64,000 bases of DNA from JALOKP01 sp963800865 (GCA_963800865.1 CAWDCL010000004.1:2170001-2234000), one strand, 5' to 3'; counted from the stretch's first letter, positions 1 to 9,102 are shown. Notes: generated by a model not told the origin, from the letters alone. Numbers and translations are program-made.

Positions 1-656
1 GCCGTTCGCAGTTCCTCGTGAGCCATCCGCGGCAGCCCGGCCCGGCGCTGGAAGACGACCAGCCGCCACATCCCCAGCATGTTCACGCGGGCCTCGCTCT
101 CGACGTGGAGCGTCGGGAGGTCGAGGATCGTCTCGAGCGGCAGGTCGAGGCGGAAGCCGACGCGGTGGGTGAGCGGCGAGAGCTGCCGCTCGAGCCAGCG
201 CGGGACCGGGTGCCGGCTCCCGAAGTGGTTGAGGACGACGACCCGCCCGCCGGGCTTGCAGACCCGGGCCATCTCGGCCACGACGCGGCGCGGCTCGGGC
301 ACGACGGACACCACGTAGGGGGCGAAGACCGCGTCGAACGAGTCGTCCGGCGACGCGATGTGGGTGGCGTCCATCCGGACCAGGCCGACCGGGCGGCCCG
401 GACCGAGCGTCGCGCGGCGCTCGCCCGCCTCGCGCAGCATCGGGGCCGAGAGGTCGATGCCGACCACCCGCACGCCGCGCGGGTACATCGGCAGGGTCAG
501 GCCGGTGCCCACTCCCACCTCGAGGACGCGCTGCCCCGCCTCGAGGCCAAGCGCCTCGAAGGCCAGGCGCCGCCCCTCGCGGAACACCTGGTCGAAGAGC
601 AGGTCGTACACGCCGGCACAGCGGTTGTAGAACCGGGAGACGGCCTTGGTGTTCAT
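1..656 (-). CDS. Class I SAM-dependent methyltransferase (3' end cut off)
   Basis: About 218 residues are visible; the frame is still open at base 1, so the C-terminus lies outside. The glycine-rich SAM loop 'VLEVGVGTGL' sits near residues 39-48, followed by the acidic motif 'VVGIDLSAPML' and later 'VCKPGGRVVVLNHF', typical of UbiE/PmtA-like small-molecule or lipid methyltransferases. The start 'MNTKAVSRFYNR' with a tyrosine-rich N-terminus resembles phosphatidylethanolamine N-methyltransferases of the PmtA type, but the substrate cannot be fixed from sequence alone. ATG 656 is preceded by a GGAGG-like site. The gene is divergent from apbC across a 138-base intergenic region. Confidence 0.8.
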   Translation of the reverse strand, partial: MNTKAVSRFYNRCAGVYDLLFDQVFREGRRLAFEALGLEAGQRVLEVGVGTGLTLPMYPRGVRVVGIDLSAPMLREAGERRATLGPGRPVGLVRMDATHIASPDDSFDAVFAPYVVSVVPEPRRVVAEMARVCKPGGRVVVLNHFGSRHPVPRWLERQLSPLTHRVGFRLDLPLETILDLPTLHVESEARVNMLGMWRLVVFQRRAGLPRMAHEELRT

Positions 657-742
657 CCACCCTCCGGACGCAAACGACTCCGACGCGCGGCGGCCCGCGC
701 GTCGCGCCCACGGCGTTCAGATGCTAGCACGCCCGGGACCGC

Positions 743-771
743 GGGACGGTCTTCCCCCGGCACCCTATAAT
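743..771 (+). promoter_or_regulatory. Probable sigma-70-type promoter of apbC
   Basis: A perfect TATAAT lies at 766-771 in otherwise GC-rich DNA, 23 bases before the apbC start. The -35 region at 17-base spacing (743-748, GGGACG) matches TTGACA only at GAC. A GGAGAG ribosome-binding site lies between it and ATG 795. The same intergenic space must hold the divergent methyltransferase promoter. Confidence 0.5.
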
Positions 772-794
772 CGCCGCCCTTCCCGGAGAGCCCG

Positions 795-1922
795 ATGCCC
801 CACCTCACGGAAGACGCGGTCCGGCAGGCGCTTGCTCGGGTCCCCTATCCCGGGTTCTCGCGCGACATCGTGTCCTTCGGCATGGTCCGCTCGATCGCGG
901 TCGAAGCGGACTGCGTCCGGATCGGGCTGCTCCTGACGACCCCCGACGCCTCGATCGCCGAGCGGGTCCGCGAGGCGGTCGTCGCCGCGGTGTCGGAGTT
1001 GCCCGGGGTCGGAAAGGTCGAAGTCCAGATGCAGCGCCAGGGTCCGGCTCGCCTTCCGGCGGCCGGAGAGGCCCCGCCGCCGGCCACGGCGGCCGCCCCG
1101 GCCGGGCCGCGAGCGGCCAACATCCTCGGCGTGGCGTCCGGGAAGGGCGGCGTCGGCAAGAGCACGGTGGCGGTGAACCTCGCTGCCGCGCTGGCCCGCA
1201 TGGGACGCCGCGTCGGCTACCTCGACGCCGACGTTCACGGCCCGTCGGCCCCGCTGATGTTCGGCCTCGAGGGGCAGAAGCCGTTCGCCGGCGAGGACGG
1301 GCGCCCGAGCCCGATCGAGGCTCACGGCGTGCGGATCATGTCGATGGGGTTCTTCGTCGAGCGCGACAACGCGGTGATCTGGCGCGGCCCGATCGTCGGC
1401 AACTTCATCCGGCAGCTGCTGCTCGAGGTCGACTGGGGCGAGCTCGACGACCTCGTGATCGACTTCCCGCCGGGTACGGGAGATGCCCAGCTGACGATCT
1501 CGCAGACCATCAAGATGTCCGGCGTGCTGATCGTCACGACCCCCAACGACCTCGCGCTGATCGACGCGCTCAAGGCGATCGCGATGTTCCGGAAGGTCGA
1601 GGTCCCCGTGCTCGGCCTGGTCGAGAACATGGCCTGGTTCGACTGCCCGCACTGCCACGAGCGGACCGACATCTTCGGCCGCGGGCTCGTCGAGCGTGCC
1701 AGCACCGAGCAGGCGGTGCCGATCCTCGGCCGGATCCCGATCGACCCGCAGGTCGTCGCTGAATCCGACGCCGGGATCCCGGTCGTCGTGGCGCGTCCCG
1801 ACAGCGCGATCGCGCGGGCCTACACCGCGATCGCCGAGGCGGCGCTGGCCGCCGCCGCCGGTGGGCAGCCGGCGCGCCCGCGGGGGCTGGGTGCATTCTT
1901 CGACCGCTTCGGAAAGGGCTAG
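795..1922 (+). CDS. apbC: Mrp/ApbC-type iron-sulfur cluster carrier ATPase
   Basis: The 375-residue protein has an N-terminal MIP18/DUF59 domain (about 1-80), an Ala/Pro linker, then a P-loop NTPase of the MinD/Mrp group. The deviant Walker A 'ASGKGGVGKST' is at 114-124 and a 'CPHC' pair near 283-286 is the expected bridging Fe-S ligand. Family members bind a [4Fe-4S] cluster as a dimer and pass it to apo-enzymes in the cytosol. Such a carrier would serve the many Fe-S and radical-SAM enzymes here (HemN, AmrS). Length and domain order match the usual bacterial form. Confidence 0.93.
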   Translation: MPHLTEDAVRQALARVPYPGFSRDIVSFGMVRSIAVEADCVRIGLLLTTPDASIAERVREAVVAAVSELPGVGKVEVQMQRQGPARLPAAGEAPPPATAAAPAGPRAANILGVASGKGGVGKSTVAVNLAAALARMGRRVGYLDADVHGPSAPLMFGLEGQKPFAGEDGRPSPIEAHGVRIMSMGFFVERDNAVIWRGPIVGNFIRQLLLEVDWGELDDLVIDFPPGTGDAQLTISQTIKMSGVLIVTTPNDLALIDALKAIAMFRKVEVPVLGLVENMAWFDCPHCHERTDIFGRGLVERASTEQAVPILGRIPIDPQVVAESDAGIPVVVARPDSAIARAYTAIAEAALAAAAGGQPARPRGLGAFFDRFGKG

Positions 1923-1928
1923 ACCACG

Positions 1929-2864
1929 ATGCCGCACCTACGCGTCGGATCCCCCACTCTCGCGCGCCGCGCCCTCCGGGCCGTCGCCGTCGCCAGCGCC
2001 GCGTCGATCGCCGCGCTGACACCCGCCCTGACACAACAGCCCCCCGCGGCGGCCCCACCGGCGGCGCCCCAGCCCTCGCTCGCGACGCAGGAAGCGTTCC
2101 GCGCGCTGCTCGTCGGGGTCCAGAATCCGACCCAGCGGGCGGAGCGCCTGGCCCAGGTCGCGCTCGTCGAGCGGCCCGGCGGTGAGCTGCAGCAGATGGT
2201 CGACGCGGCGCTCAACGAGGAGATCCTCGAGGCCAAGGGGGCGCTGCGCCGGATCTTCGTCAGCGGTGACGAGACGGCCCGCGTCGAGGTCATGCAGCTC
2301 TACAGCCGTCACTGGCGCGACGCGCTCGGGATCGGCTTCGAGCCCGCGTTCGTCGACACCGTGCGGCGCGGCCTGGAGGATCCGAGCGCGAAGGTCCGGC
2401 GGGCGACGATCTCCTTCACCGCAGCCAACCACGTGCCGCGGATCGCGAACTTCCTGATCGACGCGGCCGAGGCCGACCCGAGCCTGACGCTCGGGGCGCT
2501 GCTCTCGATCGAACAGAGCCGCGACCCGATCGGCGCACGGTGGGTCGTCGGCAAGATCGGGGACCGGGATCCCGCGATCCACGACGCGGCCCTGCTGGCG
2601 ACCTCGCCGATGGGTCGCCGCGCCGCGTTCCTGCTGCGCCCGATGGCCGAGGGCTCCGACCCCAGGCTCCGCCGCGCCGGAATCGAGGGGCTGCTCGTGG
2701 TCGCCGAGCCCGACGATCGCACGTTCCTCGCGACCTGGCTGGAACGCGACACCGGCGCCCCGCCCGAGCTGCGGGAGCGGGTCACGCGCGCGGTGGCGGA
2801 GCTGGAGATCGGCACCTACAAGCCGGCGCTGCCGCCGCGGCCGGCGCTGACGTTCAAGGACTAG
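1929..2864 (+). CDS. Exported helical (HEAT-like) repeat protein
   Basis: The 311-residue protein starts 6 bases after apbC. Residues 1-35 form an Arg-rich then Ala-rich hydrophobic segment ending near 'ALTQQ', a probable signal peptide, followed by a Pro/Ala linker. The rest is helical, with repeated blocks such as 'DPSAKVRRATISFTA' and 'DPRLRRAGIEGLLVV' that read like HEAT/PBS repeats. These normally mediate protein-protein contacts; no catalytic motif is visible. Its stop shares the bases CTAG (2861-2864) with the convergent aminotransferase. Function unknown. Confidence 0.7.
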   Translation: MPHLRVGSPTLARRALRAVAVASAASIAALTPALTQQPPAAAPPAAPQPSLATQEAFRALLVGVQNPTQRAERLAQVALVERPGGELQQMVDAALNEEILEAKGALRRIFVSGDETARVEVMQLYSRHWRDALGIGFEPAFVDTVRRGLEDPSAKVRRATISFTAANHVPRIANFLIDAAEADPSLTLGALLSIEQSRDPIGARWVVGKIGDRDPAIHDAALLATSPMGRRAAFLLRPMAEGSDPRLRRAGIEGLLVVAEPDDRTFLATWLERDTGAPPELRERVTRAVAELEIGTYKPALPPRPALTFKD

Positions 2865-4006
2865 CGGCCGGCCAGCCGCTCCGCGATCGTCTCGAGCGCC
2901 GCGGCGAGCAACCCGTCCTCCTGCGCGTAGCTGATCCGCAACCAGTCCGGCGCGGTCGCTCCGAACGCCTCGCCCGGGATCACGACGATCTTGTCCTCGG
3001 CCATGAGGCGCCGCGCGAAGGCCATCCCGCCCCCCGCCGCCGAGGCGTCGACCCAGGCGTAGAACGCTCCCTCGAGCGGCGCCATGCGGAGCCCCGGCCG
3101 CCCGCCGAGGATCCGCTCGACCAGGTCGCGGCGGCGGCGGAAGACCGCGCGCACCGCGCGCGCCGCGGCCTCCCCTTCCGGCGTGAAGGCGACGCGCGCC
3201 GCGCGCTGCGTCGGCGTCGGGGCGCAGGTCAGGAGCGTCTGCTGCAGCGCGACGACCCGCGCCATGAACTCGGCGTCGGGCGCCACGACCCAGCCCAGCC
3301 GCCAGCCGGTCAGCGCGACCGACTTCGACAGCCCGCCGCAGACGACGACGTGAGACAGCGGCGCGCCCGGCGCACCGGGCGCGTCGCCGTCCGCCAGCCA
3401 GTACAGGCTGCGGTAGGTGTCGTCGACGACCAGCGCGATCCCGCGGCGGGCAGTCTCCTCGGTCAGCCGCGCCAGGCTCCCGGCGGGCTCGACCGTCCCG
3501 GTGGGGTTCGACGGGGTGATCACCACGAGCGCGCGCGTTCGCGGCGTGATCAGCGCCAGGACCTCGTCGGGGTCGAGGTGGAAGCCGCGCCCGGCGCGCA
3601 GCGGGTAGAAGCGCGGCGTCGCCCCCCAGGTCTGGGTCGCACGCAGTGCGCCGGGGAACGCCGGGTCGGGCAGCAGCACCTCGTCCCCCGGATCGACCAG
3701 GCAGCCGAGCGCGACGAAGGTCGCCTGCTGGCACCCGACCGTGATCACGGCGTCTCCCGCGCCGCGCGCGAACGGCGCATACGAGGCCGCGACGCGCTCG
3801 CGCAGCACGCCGTCGCCCGCGGTCGGCCCATAGCCCGACGGCCCTTCGGACGCGGCGCGCGCCAGCGCTTCGCGCAGCAGCTCGGGCGGCTCGATGTCGG
3901 GCTGGCCGAGCCCCAGGTTGAGCGCGTCCGGCGGCGCCGACTCGAACAGCTCGCGGATCAGCGTGCGCTTGAGGCCCGCGACGCGTTGCGCGATCCGCGG
4001 GCTCAC
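2861..4006 (-). CDS. PLP-dependent class I/II aminotransferase, probably DAP-pathway DapC
   Basis: The 381-residue fold-type I aminotransferase has the 'SNPTG' substrate/PLP motif at 166-170, 'DDTY' near 195-198 and PLP lysine K228 in 'GGLSKSVALTGWRLGW'. The GTG start overlaps the dapD stop (GTGA), placing it last in the asd-lysC-dapB-dapA-dapD operon. The succinylase route needs exactly an aminotransferase after DapD, so N-succinyl-DAP aminotransferase (DapC) is the best guess. The family is also close to aspartate aminotransferases and AlaA-like enzymes, so specificity is inferred from position only. No dapE or dapF is in the window. Confidence 0.85.
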   Translation of the reverse strand: MSPRIAQRVAGLKRTLIRELFESAPPDALNLGLGQPDIEPPELLREALARAASEGPSGYGPTAGDGVLRERVAASYAPFARGAGDAVITVGCQQATFVALGCLVDPGDEVLLPDPAFPGALRATQTWGATPRFYPLRAGRGFHLDPDEVLALITPRTRALVVITPSNPTGTVEPAGSLARLTEETARRGIALVVDDTYRSLYWLADGDAPGAPGAPLSHVVVCGGLSKSVALTGWRLGWVVAPDAEFMARVVALQQTLLTCAPTPTQRAARVAFTPEGEAAARAVRAVFRRRRDLVERILGGRPGLRMAPLEGAFYAWVDASAAGGGMAFARRLMAEDKIVVIPGEAFGATAPDWLRISYAQEDGLLAAALETIAERLAGR

Positions 4007-4857
4007 CGCAGCACCCCTTCGAGCGCAGCGCGGGCGTCGGTCCCCGGGTCGCGGTCCTTGACGAGGATCGCGCAGCCCGCCGACAGGCCCTGCTCGCGGG
4101 CCCAGGGATCGCCGACCGGCCGCGTGCCGGGAACGAGCACGGCCCGCGGTGGGATGCTCAGCGTGCCGTCCGCGTCACCCCGCAGCACGCGGCGGCGCGG
4201 CAGGTCGTAAACCGGCGTCGAACGCGTCAGGATCACCCCGGCGCCGACGACGGTGCCGGCCCCCAGGCGCACCCCCTCCACGACCGCCGAGAGCGCGCCG
4301 ACGAAGCAGCCGTCCTCGACGATCACCGGCATCGCCCCCGGGGGCTCGAGCACGCCGCCGATCTGCGCCCCGGCCGACAGGTGCACGCCGCTCCCGATCT
4401 GGGCGCACGACCCGACGAGCGCGTGCGAGTCGACCATCGAGCCGCCGGCGACGAAGGCGCCGACGTTGACGTAGCAGGGAGGCATCAGGATCGCGCCGGC
4501 CCCGATGTGGGCCCCGCGCCGCACGGCGCTGCCGCCGGGGACGATGCGCACCCCGGGCATGCTCTCGACCGGCCGCGGCGGATAGGTCGCCTTGTCGCGG
4601 AAGCCGAGCGGCCCGGCCGGCGGCAGGTCGATCACCTCCGAGAAGCGGAAGCCGAGCAGGATGCCGCGCTTGACCCAGGGGTGGACGGTCCACGCGGCGT
4701 CGGGGCCGGCCCCGGGCGCCGGCGGCGTCGCGGCGCGCACCGTGCCGGCCTCGAGCCGGTCGAGCAGTTCGCCGACCGCGCGGCTCACCGCCGCGCGCGG
4801 GGCCGCCTCGCCCAGTTCCGCGAGCCGCTCGATCTCCGCCGCGAGCGCCGCGCTCAC
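4003..4857 (-). CDS. dapD: Tetrahydrodipicolinate N-succinyltransferase
   Basis: The 284-residue protein belongs to the left-handed beta-helix (hexapeptide) acyltransferases. Hexapeptide-type repeats run from about residue 115 to 205 ('GAHIGAGAILMPPCYVNVGA', then 'GSCAQIGSGVHLSAGAQIGG'). It transfers succinyl from succinyl-CoA to tetrahydrodipicolinate and so commits the pathway to the succinylase branch. The GTG start at 4857 overlaps the dapA stop (GTGA). The pattern 'MVDSHALVGSCAQIG' and the length match DapD rather than LpxA or GlmU. Confidence 0.92.
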   Translation of the reverse strand: MSAALAAEIERLAELGEAAPRAAVSRAVGELLDRLEAGTVRAATPPAPGAGPDAAWTVHPWVKRGILLGFRFSEVIDLPPAGPLGFRDKATYPPRPVESMPGVRIVPGGSAVRRGAHIGAGAILMPPCYVNVGAFVAGGSMVDSHALVGSCAQIGSGVHLSAGAQIGGVLEPPGAMPVIVEDGCFVGALSAVVEGVRLGAGTVVGAGVILTRSTPVYDLPRRRVLRGDADGTLSIPPRAVLVPGTRPVGDPWAREQGLSAGCAILVKDRDPGTDARAALEGVLR

Positions 4858-5744
4858 GCCTTCACCGCGGCGCGCTCGAGCGCGCCCTTGAGGCGGGCGA
4901 GAGTCGCGTCGGCGGCGTGGGCCAGCGGCAGCCGGACCGTCCACTCGCACAGTCCCAGCAGCGAGAGCGCCGCCTTGCAGGGCACGGGATTGGTCTCCGC
5001 GAAGAGCGCCCGGGTCAGGTCGAGCATCCGGTAGTGCTCGCGGCAGGCGGCTGCGACGTCGCCGGCGAGCGCCGCCTCGGTCATCCGCACGGTCCCCGCC
5101 GGATCGACGTTCGAGAGGACCGAGATCGCGCCGTCGCCGCCCATCAGGATCATCGGCACGTTCAGCTCGTCCTCGCCCGAGAGGACCGCGAAGCCGGGCC
5201 GCCGCCGGGCCACGATCGACATCGCCTGGCCGAGGTTGCCCGAGGCCTCCTTCACCGCGACGACCCCCTCGATCTCGGCAATCCGCAGCACCAGTTCGGG
5301 CTGCGCGTTGAGCCCGGTGCGGCCGGGCACGTTGTAGACGACGAGCGGCAGCCCGCCCTCCTTCGCCACGGCGCGATAGTGCCCGACGAGTCCGTCCGGG
5401 TTGGGCTTGTTGTAGTAGGGGGTGACGACGAGCGCCGCGTCGGCGCCGAGCGCCTTCGCGCGCCGGGTGCGCTCGATCGAGTGCGCGGTGCCGTTCGTCC
5501 CGGTCCCGGCGACGACCGGCACGCGCCCCGCCGCCAGCTCGACGGTGATCGCGATCACGCGCTCCCACTCGGCGTCGGACAGGACCGGCGTTTCGCCCGT
5601 CGTCCCGCAGGGGACCAGCCCGTGGATCCCGGCCTCGAGCTGCCGCCGCACCAGGCGCGTGAAGGCCGCCTCGTCCACCGAAAGGTCCTGGCGGAACGGC
5701 GTGACGAGTGCCGTCAGCACGCCGCGCAGTGCTGTTCCCTTCAT
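4854..5744 (-). CDS. dapA: 4-hydroxy-tetrahydrodipicolinate synthase
   Basis: The 296-residue (beta/alpha)8 aldolase condenses aspartate semialdehyde with pyruvate. Visible are 'GTTGE' at 47-51, the catalytic tyrosine Y137 in 'VVYNVPGRTG', and Schiff-base lysine K165 in 'VAVKEASGN'. ATG 5744 is preceded by AAGGAG at good spacing, which fixes the start although the frame stays open far upstream. It lies 32 bases after dapB, the only real gap in this operon, so it can also be initiated independently. Confidence 0.95.
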   Translation of the reverse strand: MKGTALRGVLTALVTPFRQDLSVDEAAFTRLVRRQLEAGIHGLVPCGTTGETPVLSDAEWERVIAITVELAAGRVPVVAGTGTNGTAHSIERTRRAKALGADAALVVTPYYNKPNPDGLVGHYRAVAKEGGLPLVVYNVPGRTGLNAQPELVLRIAEIEGVVAVKEASGNLGQAMSIVARRRPGFAVLSGEDELNVPMILMGGDGAISVLSNVDPAGTVRMTEAALAGDVAAACREHYRMLDLTRALFAETNPVPCKAALSLLGLCEWTVRLPLAHAADATLARLKGALERAAVKA

Positions 5745-5776
5745 CGCAGGCTCCTTCCCGGCCGCGCCCGCGCCGC

Positions 5777-6553
5777 TCAGTGCGACGCGTCGCCGAGCAG
5801 TTCGTCGATCATCTCGTCCAGCGTCCGCGGTCCCGGCCGGGCCACCAGCCACTCCGCGGCCCGCACCGCGCCGTGCGCGAAGACCGCCCGGTCGCGCGCC
5901 CGGTGCACGATCTCGACCGTCTCGCCCGGGCCGTCCCAACCCGCGCGGTGCGTCCCCGGGATCTCGCCCGCCCGCACCCAGGCCACCGGCACGACCTCCG
6001 GCGGCACGGGGGCGGCCGTCGGCGCGACGTCCCAGCGCGACTTCCCGGGCGTGCGCTCGACGAGCGACTGGGCCAGCCGCAGCGCGGTACCCGAAGGCGC
6101 ATCCCGTTTCAGCTGGTGGTGCTCTTCCACGAGGTACGGGGCGAACCCGCCGATCGCACCGAAGAGCGAGGCCGCCCGGTCGACGACCCGGAACAGGGCC
6201 TGCACGCCGAGCGCGAAGTTGGGGGCCCAGAGGAATCCGACGCCGCGCTCCCGGGCCAGCGCCCGCGCCCGGTCGAGCCCATCGTTCCAGCCGGTCGTGC
6301 CCGAGACGACCGGCAGACCCGCCTCGAGCAGCCGCTGCACGTTGCGGGGTGCGGCCTCGGCCCGCGTGAACTCCAGCGCCGCGTCGATCCCGGACAGGTC
6401 GGCGTGGTCGACGCCGCGCGCGTCCGCCCCCGGCGCGTCGGGATCGATCCGCAGCGCGACGCGGTGGCCGCGCGCTTCCGCCGCCGCGGCGACGGCGCTG
6501 CCCATCCGGCCACAGCCGACGATCGCGAGGTGCAGGGGGCGGTCGGCGCTCAT
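5777..6553 (-). CDS. dapB: 4-hydroxy-tetrahydrodipicolinate reductase
   Basis: The 258-residue NAD(P)H-dependent enzyme follows DapA in the pathway. The nucleotide-binding loop 'GCGRMG' is at 13-18. The signature segment around 143-157 contains 'EEHHQLKRDAPSGTA', with the catalytic His pair and the substrate-binding Lys. The ATG overlaps the lysC stop (ATGA), which picks this start over longer in-frame options. Length is normal. Confidence 0.95.
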   Translation of the reverse strand: MSADRPLHLAIVGCGRMGSAVAAAAEARGHRVALRIDPDAPGADARGVDHADLSGIDAALEFTRAEAAPRNVQRLLEAGLPVVSGTTGWNDGLDRARALARERGVGFLWAPNFALGVQALFRVVDRAASLFGAIGGFAPYLVEEHHQLKRDAPSGTALRLAQSLVERTPGKSRWDVAPTAAPVPPEVVPVAWVRAGEIPGTHRAGWDGPGETVEIVHRARDRAVFAHGAVRAAEWLVARPGPRTLDEMIDELLGDASH

Positions 6554-7914
6554 GGGACATTCTCCTGCGGCGAGCCCCCGAACAGCACGCCGTGCAGCGT
6601 GCGAACCAGTTCCTTCGCGTGCTCCTCGTCCGTCAGCAGCCCGAGCGAGGCCCCGTGCGGCCCCTGGATCAGGCGCCGGAGCGGAACGCCGTCCGCGGCG
6701 GCGATGACCCGCTGCCACTGCGCCGGCGCCTCCGCCAGTCCCTCTCCGACGACCGCCACCAGCGCCAGGCCCGGGGTGCAGCGGACCTCGCCGCAGCGCT
6801 CGAGCGCGTCGATCGCGGGCGCGAGGGACGGGTCGGCGGGAAGCAGCAGCTCGAGCCAGACCGGTCCGGGGAGCACGGCCAGCGGCTGCAGCCCGGGGCG
6901 GTCGACGATCCGCAGCACCTCGGCGAAGAAACCCGCCTCGCGCAACCGGCCCGGCGCGCGAAGCGCCACCAGCTGCAGCGGCGCGCGCGAGGCGACCGCG
7001 CGCACCGCGGGCGCGGTGGACCCGGTCGCCCCGATCCGCGTGCCGGAGCGCTCGGGCGCGAGGCTGTTGCGCACGACGACGGGCAGGCCGCCGTGGATCG
7101 CGGGGTCGATCGAGGCGGGGTGCAGGACCTTCGCGCCGAAGCCCGCCAGCTCCGCGGCCTCGCGGAACGTCACCTGGTCCAGCACACGGGCCGTCGGCAC
7201 GACGCGCGGGTCCGCCGTCATCAGGCCGTCGACGTCGGTCCAGATCTCGACCGCCGTGGCGTCGAGCGCGAGGCCCAGGACCGAGGCCGAGAGGTCCGAC
7301 CCGCCCCGCCCGAGCGTCGTCGGAATCCCCTCCGGTGTCGCTCCCAGGTAGCCCCCGAGCACCGGCACGTCCCCCGCGGCGACGTGCGGCGTCACACGGC
7401 TGCGCGCCCGCTCGCGCGTCGCCGCCAGCTGCGGCCGCGCCGAGCCGAACTGGTCGTCGGTGATGACGACCTCGCGCGAGTCGACCACGAGTCCCGGCGT
7501 GCCGGCCACGCGGAGCGCCGCCGCGAGCAGCTCCTGCGCCAGCAGTTCGCCGTATCCGAGGACCTGGTCGGAAGAACGGGGGGTCGCGGTCCCCAGCAAC
7601 CGGACGCCGCGCAGCAGGACCCGCAGTTCGCGCAGGTGGGCGTCGAGCCGCTCGACCAGCGCCGCATCGCCGGGGGCGATGGCCTGGGCGACGTCGCGAT
7701 GGCGGCGCGCGAGGCGGTCGGCCTCGTCCTCCATCGTGGCCCGGTCTCCGGCGAGGGCGGTCTCGGTCAGCCGCTGGAGCTGGTTCGTCACGCCGGCCAT
7801 GGCCGAGGTGACCACGACCGGCTGCTCGACGTGTCGCCCGCGGACGATCGCGGCCACTCCCCGCATCCGTTCGGGGCCGTCGACCGAGGTCCCGCCGAAC
7901 TTCATCACGATCAC
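6550..7914 (-). CDS. lysC: Aspartate kinase (lysine/threonine/methionine entry step)
   Basis: The 454-residue monofunctional aspartokinase has 'KFGGTS' at 5-10 and 'GRGGSDLSASVLG' in the mid-protein kinase domain. The C-terminal third (from about 290) fits tandem ACT regulatory domains, where lysine or threonine usually binds. No homoserine dehydrogenase domain is fused. A GTG start at 7914 overlaps the asd stop (GTGA); an ATG three codons later is the alternative. Coupling with asd and dapBAD points to the DAP/lysine branch, while metX elsewhere in the window also draws on this precursor. Confidence 0.94.
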   Translation of the reverse strand: MIVMKFGGTSVDGPERMRGVAAIVRGRHVEQPVVVTSAMAGVTNQLQRLTETALAGDRATMEDEADRLARRHRDVAQAIAPGDAALVERLDAHLRELRVLLRGVRLLGTATPRSSDQVLGYGELLAQELLAAALRVAGTPGLVVDSREVVITDDQFGSARPQLAATRERARSRVTPHVAAGDVPVLGGYLGATPEGIPTTLGRGGSDLSASVLGLALDATAVEIWTDVDGLMTADPRVVPTARVLDQVTFREAAELAGFGAKVLHPASIDPAIHGGLPVVVRNSLAPERSGTRIGATGSTAPAVRAVASRAPLQLVALRAPGRLREAGFFAEVLRIVDRPGLQPLAVLPGPVWLELLLPADPSLAPAIDALERCGEVRCTPGLALVAVVGEGLAEAPAQWQRVIAAADGVPLRRLIQGPHGASLGLLTDEEHAKELVRTLHGVLFGGSPQENVP

Positions 7915-8975
7915 GGCACGAGGTCCTGCGACCGGACCAGTTCGCCGATCAGGAGGGTCCCGCCGGCGGCGCCGCGGATCGTGTTGTGCGAAAGGACCTC
8001 CATCCGGAGGCCCAGCACGGGACAGGGGCGGATCCGGCCGACGACCGCGGCCATTCCTGCGCCGGTCATCCGGTCGAGCCGCGGCTGGGGACGGTCATCG
8101 GCCCCGAGCACCACGATCGGCGGGTCCGGTGCGCTCGGCAGGCCAAGCTCCTGCGGCGCGCCGCGGAACCGCGCCATCAACTCCGCCGCGCGCTCGGGCC
8201 CGATCCGCGGAGAGGTCTGCAGGCTGACCGCCAGCATGTGGCCATCCGAGACCGGGACGCGGTGCACCTGCGCCGCGACCGCGACGTCCAGCACCTCGAC
8301 GCGGTTGCCGGCCAGCTTGCCGAAGATCTTCCCCGGTTCGGTCTCGATCTTCGGCTCCTCGTCGTGGATCCACGGCACGACGTTGTCGATCAGGTCGAGC
8401 GACGGGACCCCCGGGTAGCCGGCGCCGGACGCGGCCTGGAGCGTGGTGACGACGATCTTCTCGAGGCGGGCCGCGCGCGCCAGCGGCGCCAGGGCCAGCG
8501 CCAGCCCGATCACCGAGCAATTCGGATTGCAGACGACGAAGCCGCGCCCGCCCCAGCGGCGGCGCTGCGCCTCGATCAGCGCGAGGTGGTCGGCGTTGGC
8601 CTCCGGCACGATCAGCGGCACGTCGGGGTCCATCCGGCGATTGCGGGCATTGCTGATCACGGCGCGCCCGGCCCGCGCGAAGGCCGGTTCGATCTCCTCC
8701 GCGGCGGCGGCGTCGAGCGCGGAGAAGACGAGCGTCGCTTCGACCGCGCCGGGATCGGCGGGCTTCACGGTCAGCTCGGCCGCCGCGGCGGGGGCCGCGC
8801 TCGAGACGCGCCAGTTCACGGCCTCGCCGTAGGGGCGGCCGGTGCTGCGGTCCGAGGCGGCGACCTCCGCCAGCTGGAACCAGGGGTGCGCATCGAGCAT
8901 CTGCACCAGCCGCTGGCCGACCACGCCGGTCGCACCGAGGACGGCCACGGGCAGACGTGTTATTTGATCGTTCAT
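7911..8975 (-). CDS. asd: Aspartate-semialdehyde dehydrogenase, archaeal/fungal-type
   Basis: The 354-residue NADPH enzyme converts aspartyl phosphate to the semialdehyde. 'GATGVVG' at 14-20 binds the cofactor; the active-site cysteine is C153 in 'NPNCS'; 'HRVPVSDGHMLAV' carries the catalytic His region. The C-terminal 'LPSAPDPPIVVL...RPQPRLDR' pattern is that of the archaeal/fungal subfamily rather than the enterobacterial one. ATG 8975 is chosen over an in-frame TTG at 8996 because GGAG lies 9 bases before it. First gene of the operon. Confidence 0.93.
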   Translation of the reverse strand: MNDQITRLPVAVLGATGVVGQRLVQMLDAHPWFQLAEVAASDRSTGRPYGEAVNWRVSSAAPAAAAELTVKPADPGAVEATLVFSALDAAAAEEIEPAFARAGRAVISNARNRRMDPDVPLIVPEANADHLALIEAQRRRWGGRGFVVCNPNCSVIGLALALAPLARAARLEKIVVTTLQAASGAGYPGVPSLDLIDNVVPWIHDEEPKIETEPGKIFGKLAGNRVEVLDVAVAAQVHRVPVSDGHMLAVSLQTSPRIGPERAAELMARFRGAPQELGLPSAPDPPIVVLGADDRPQPRLDRMTGAGMAAVVGRIRPCPVLGLRMEVLSHNTIRGAAGGTLLIGELVRSQDLVP

Positions 8976-9102
8976 AGATCGACGCTCCGCATTCAACCAG
9001 ACATATCATCGGGGCCGTGGCGCTGGACCGGGCAGCGATGGGCAGCGCGGCCCGGCGCGCCGTCCCGGGTGGGTCCCGCGGCGCGGATGATAGCATCTCG
9101 CC

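Noticed and set aside
4917..6707. Long plus-strand open frame opposite dapA and dapB
   Set aside because: A shadow of two certain enzymes; composition is not protein-like.
8976..9102. Lysine riboswitch upstream of asd
   Set aside because: No conserved lysine-riboswitch pairing could be recognised in the short 127-base space.
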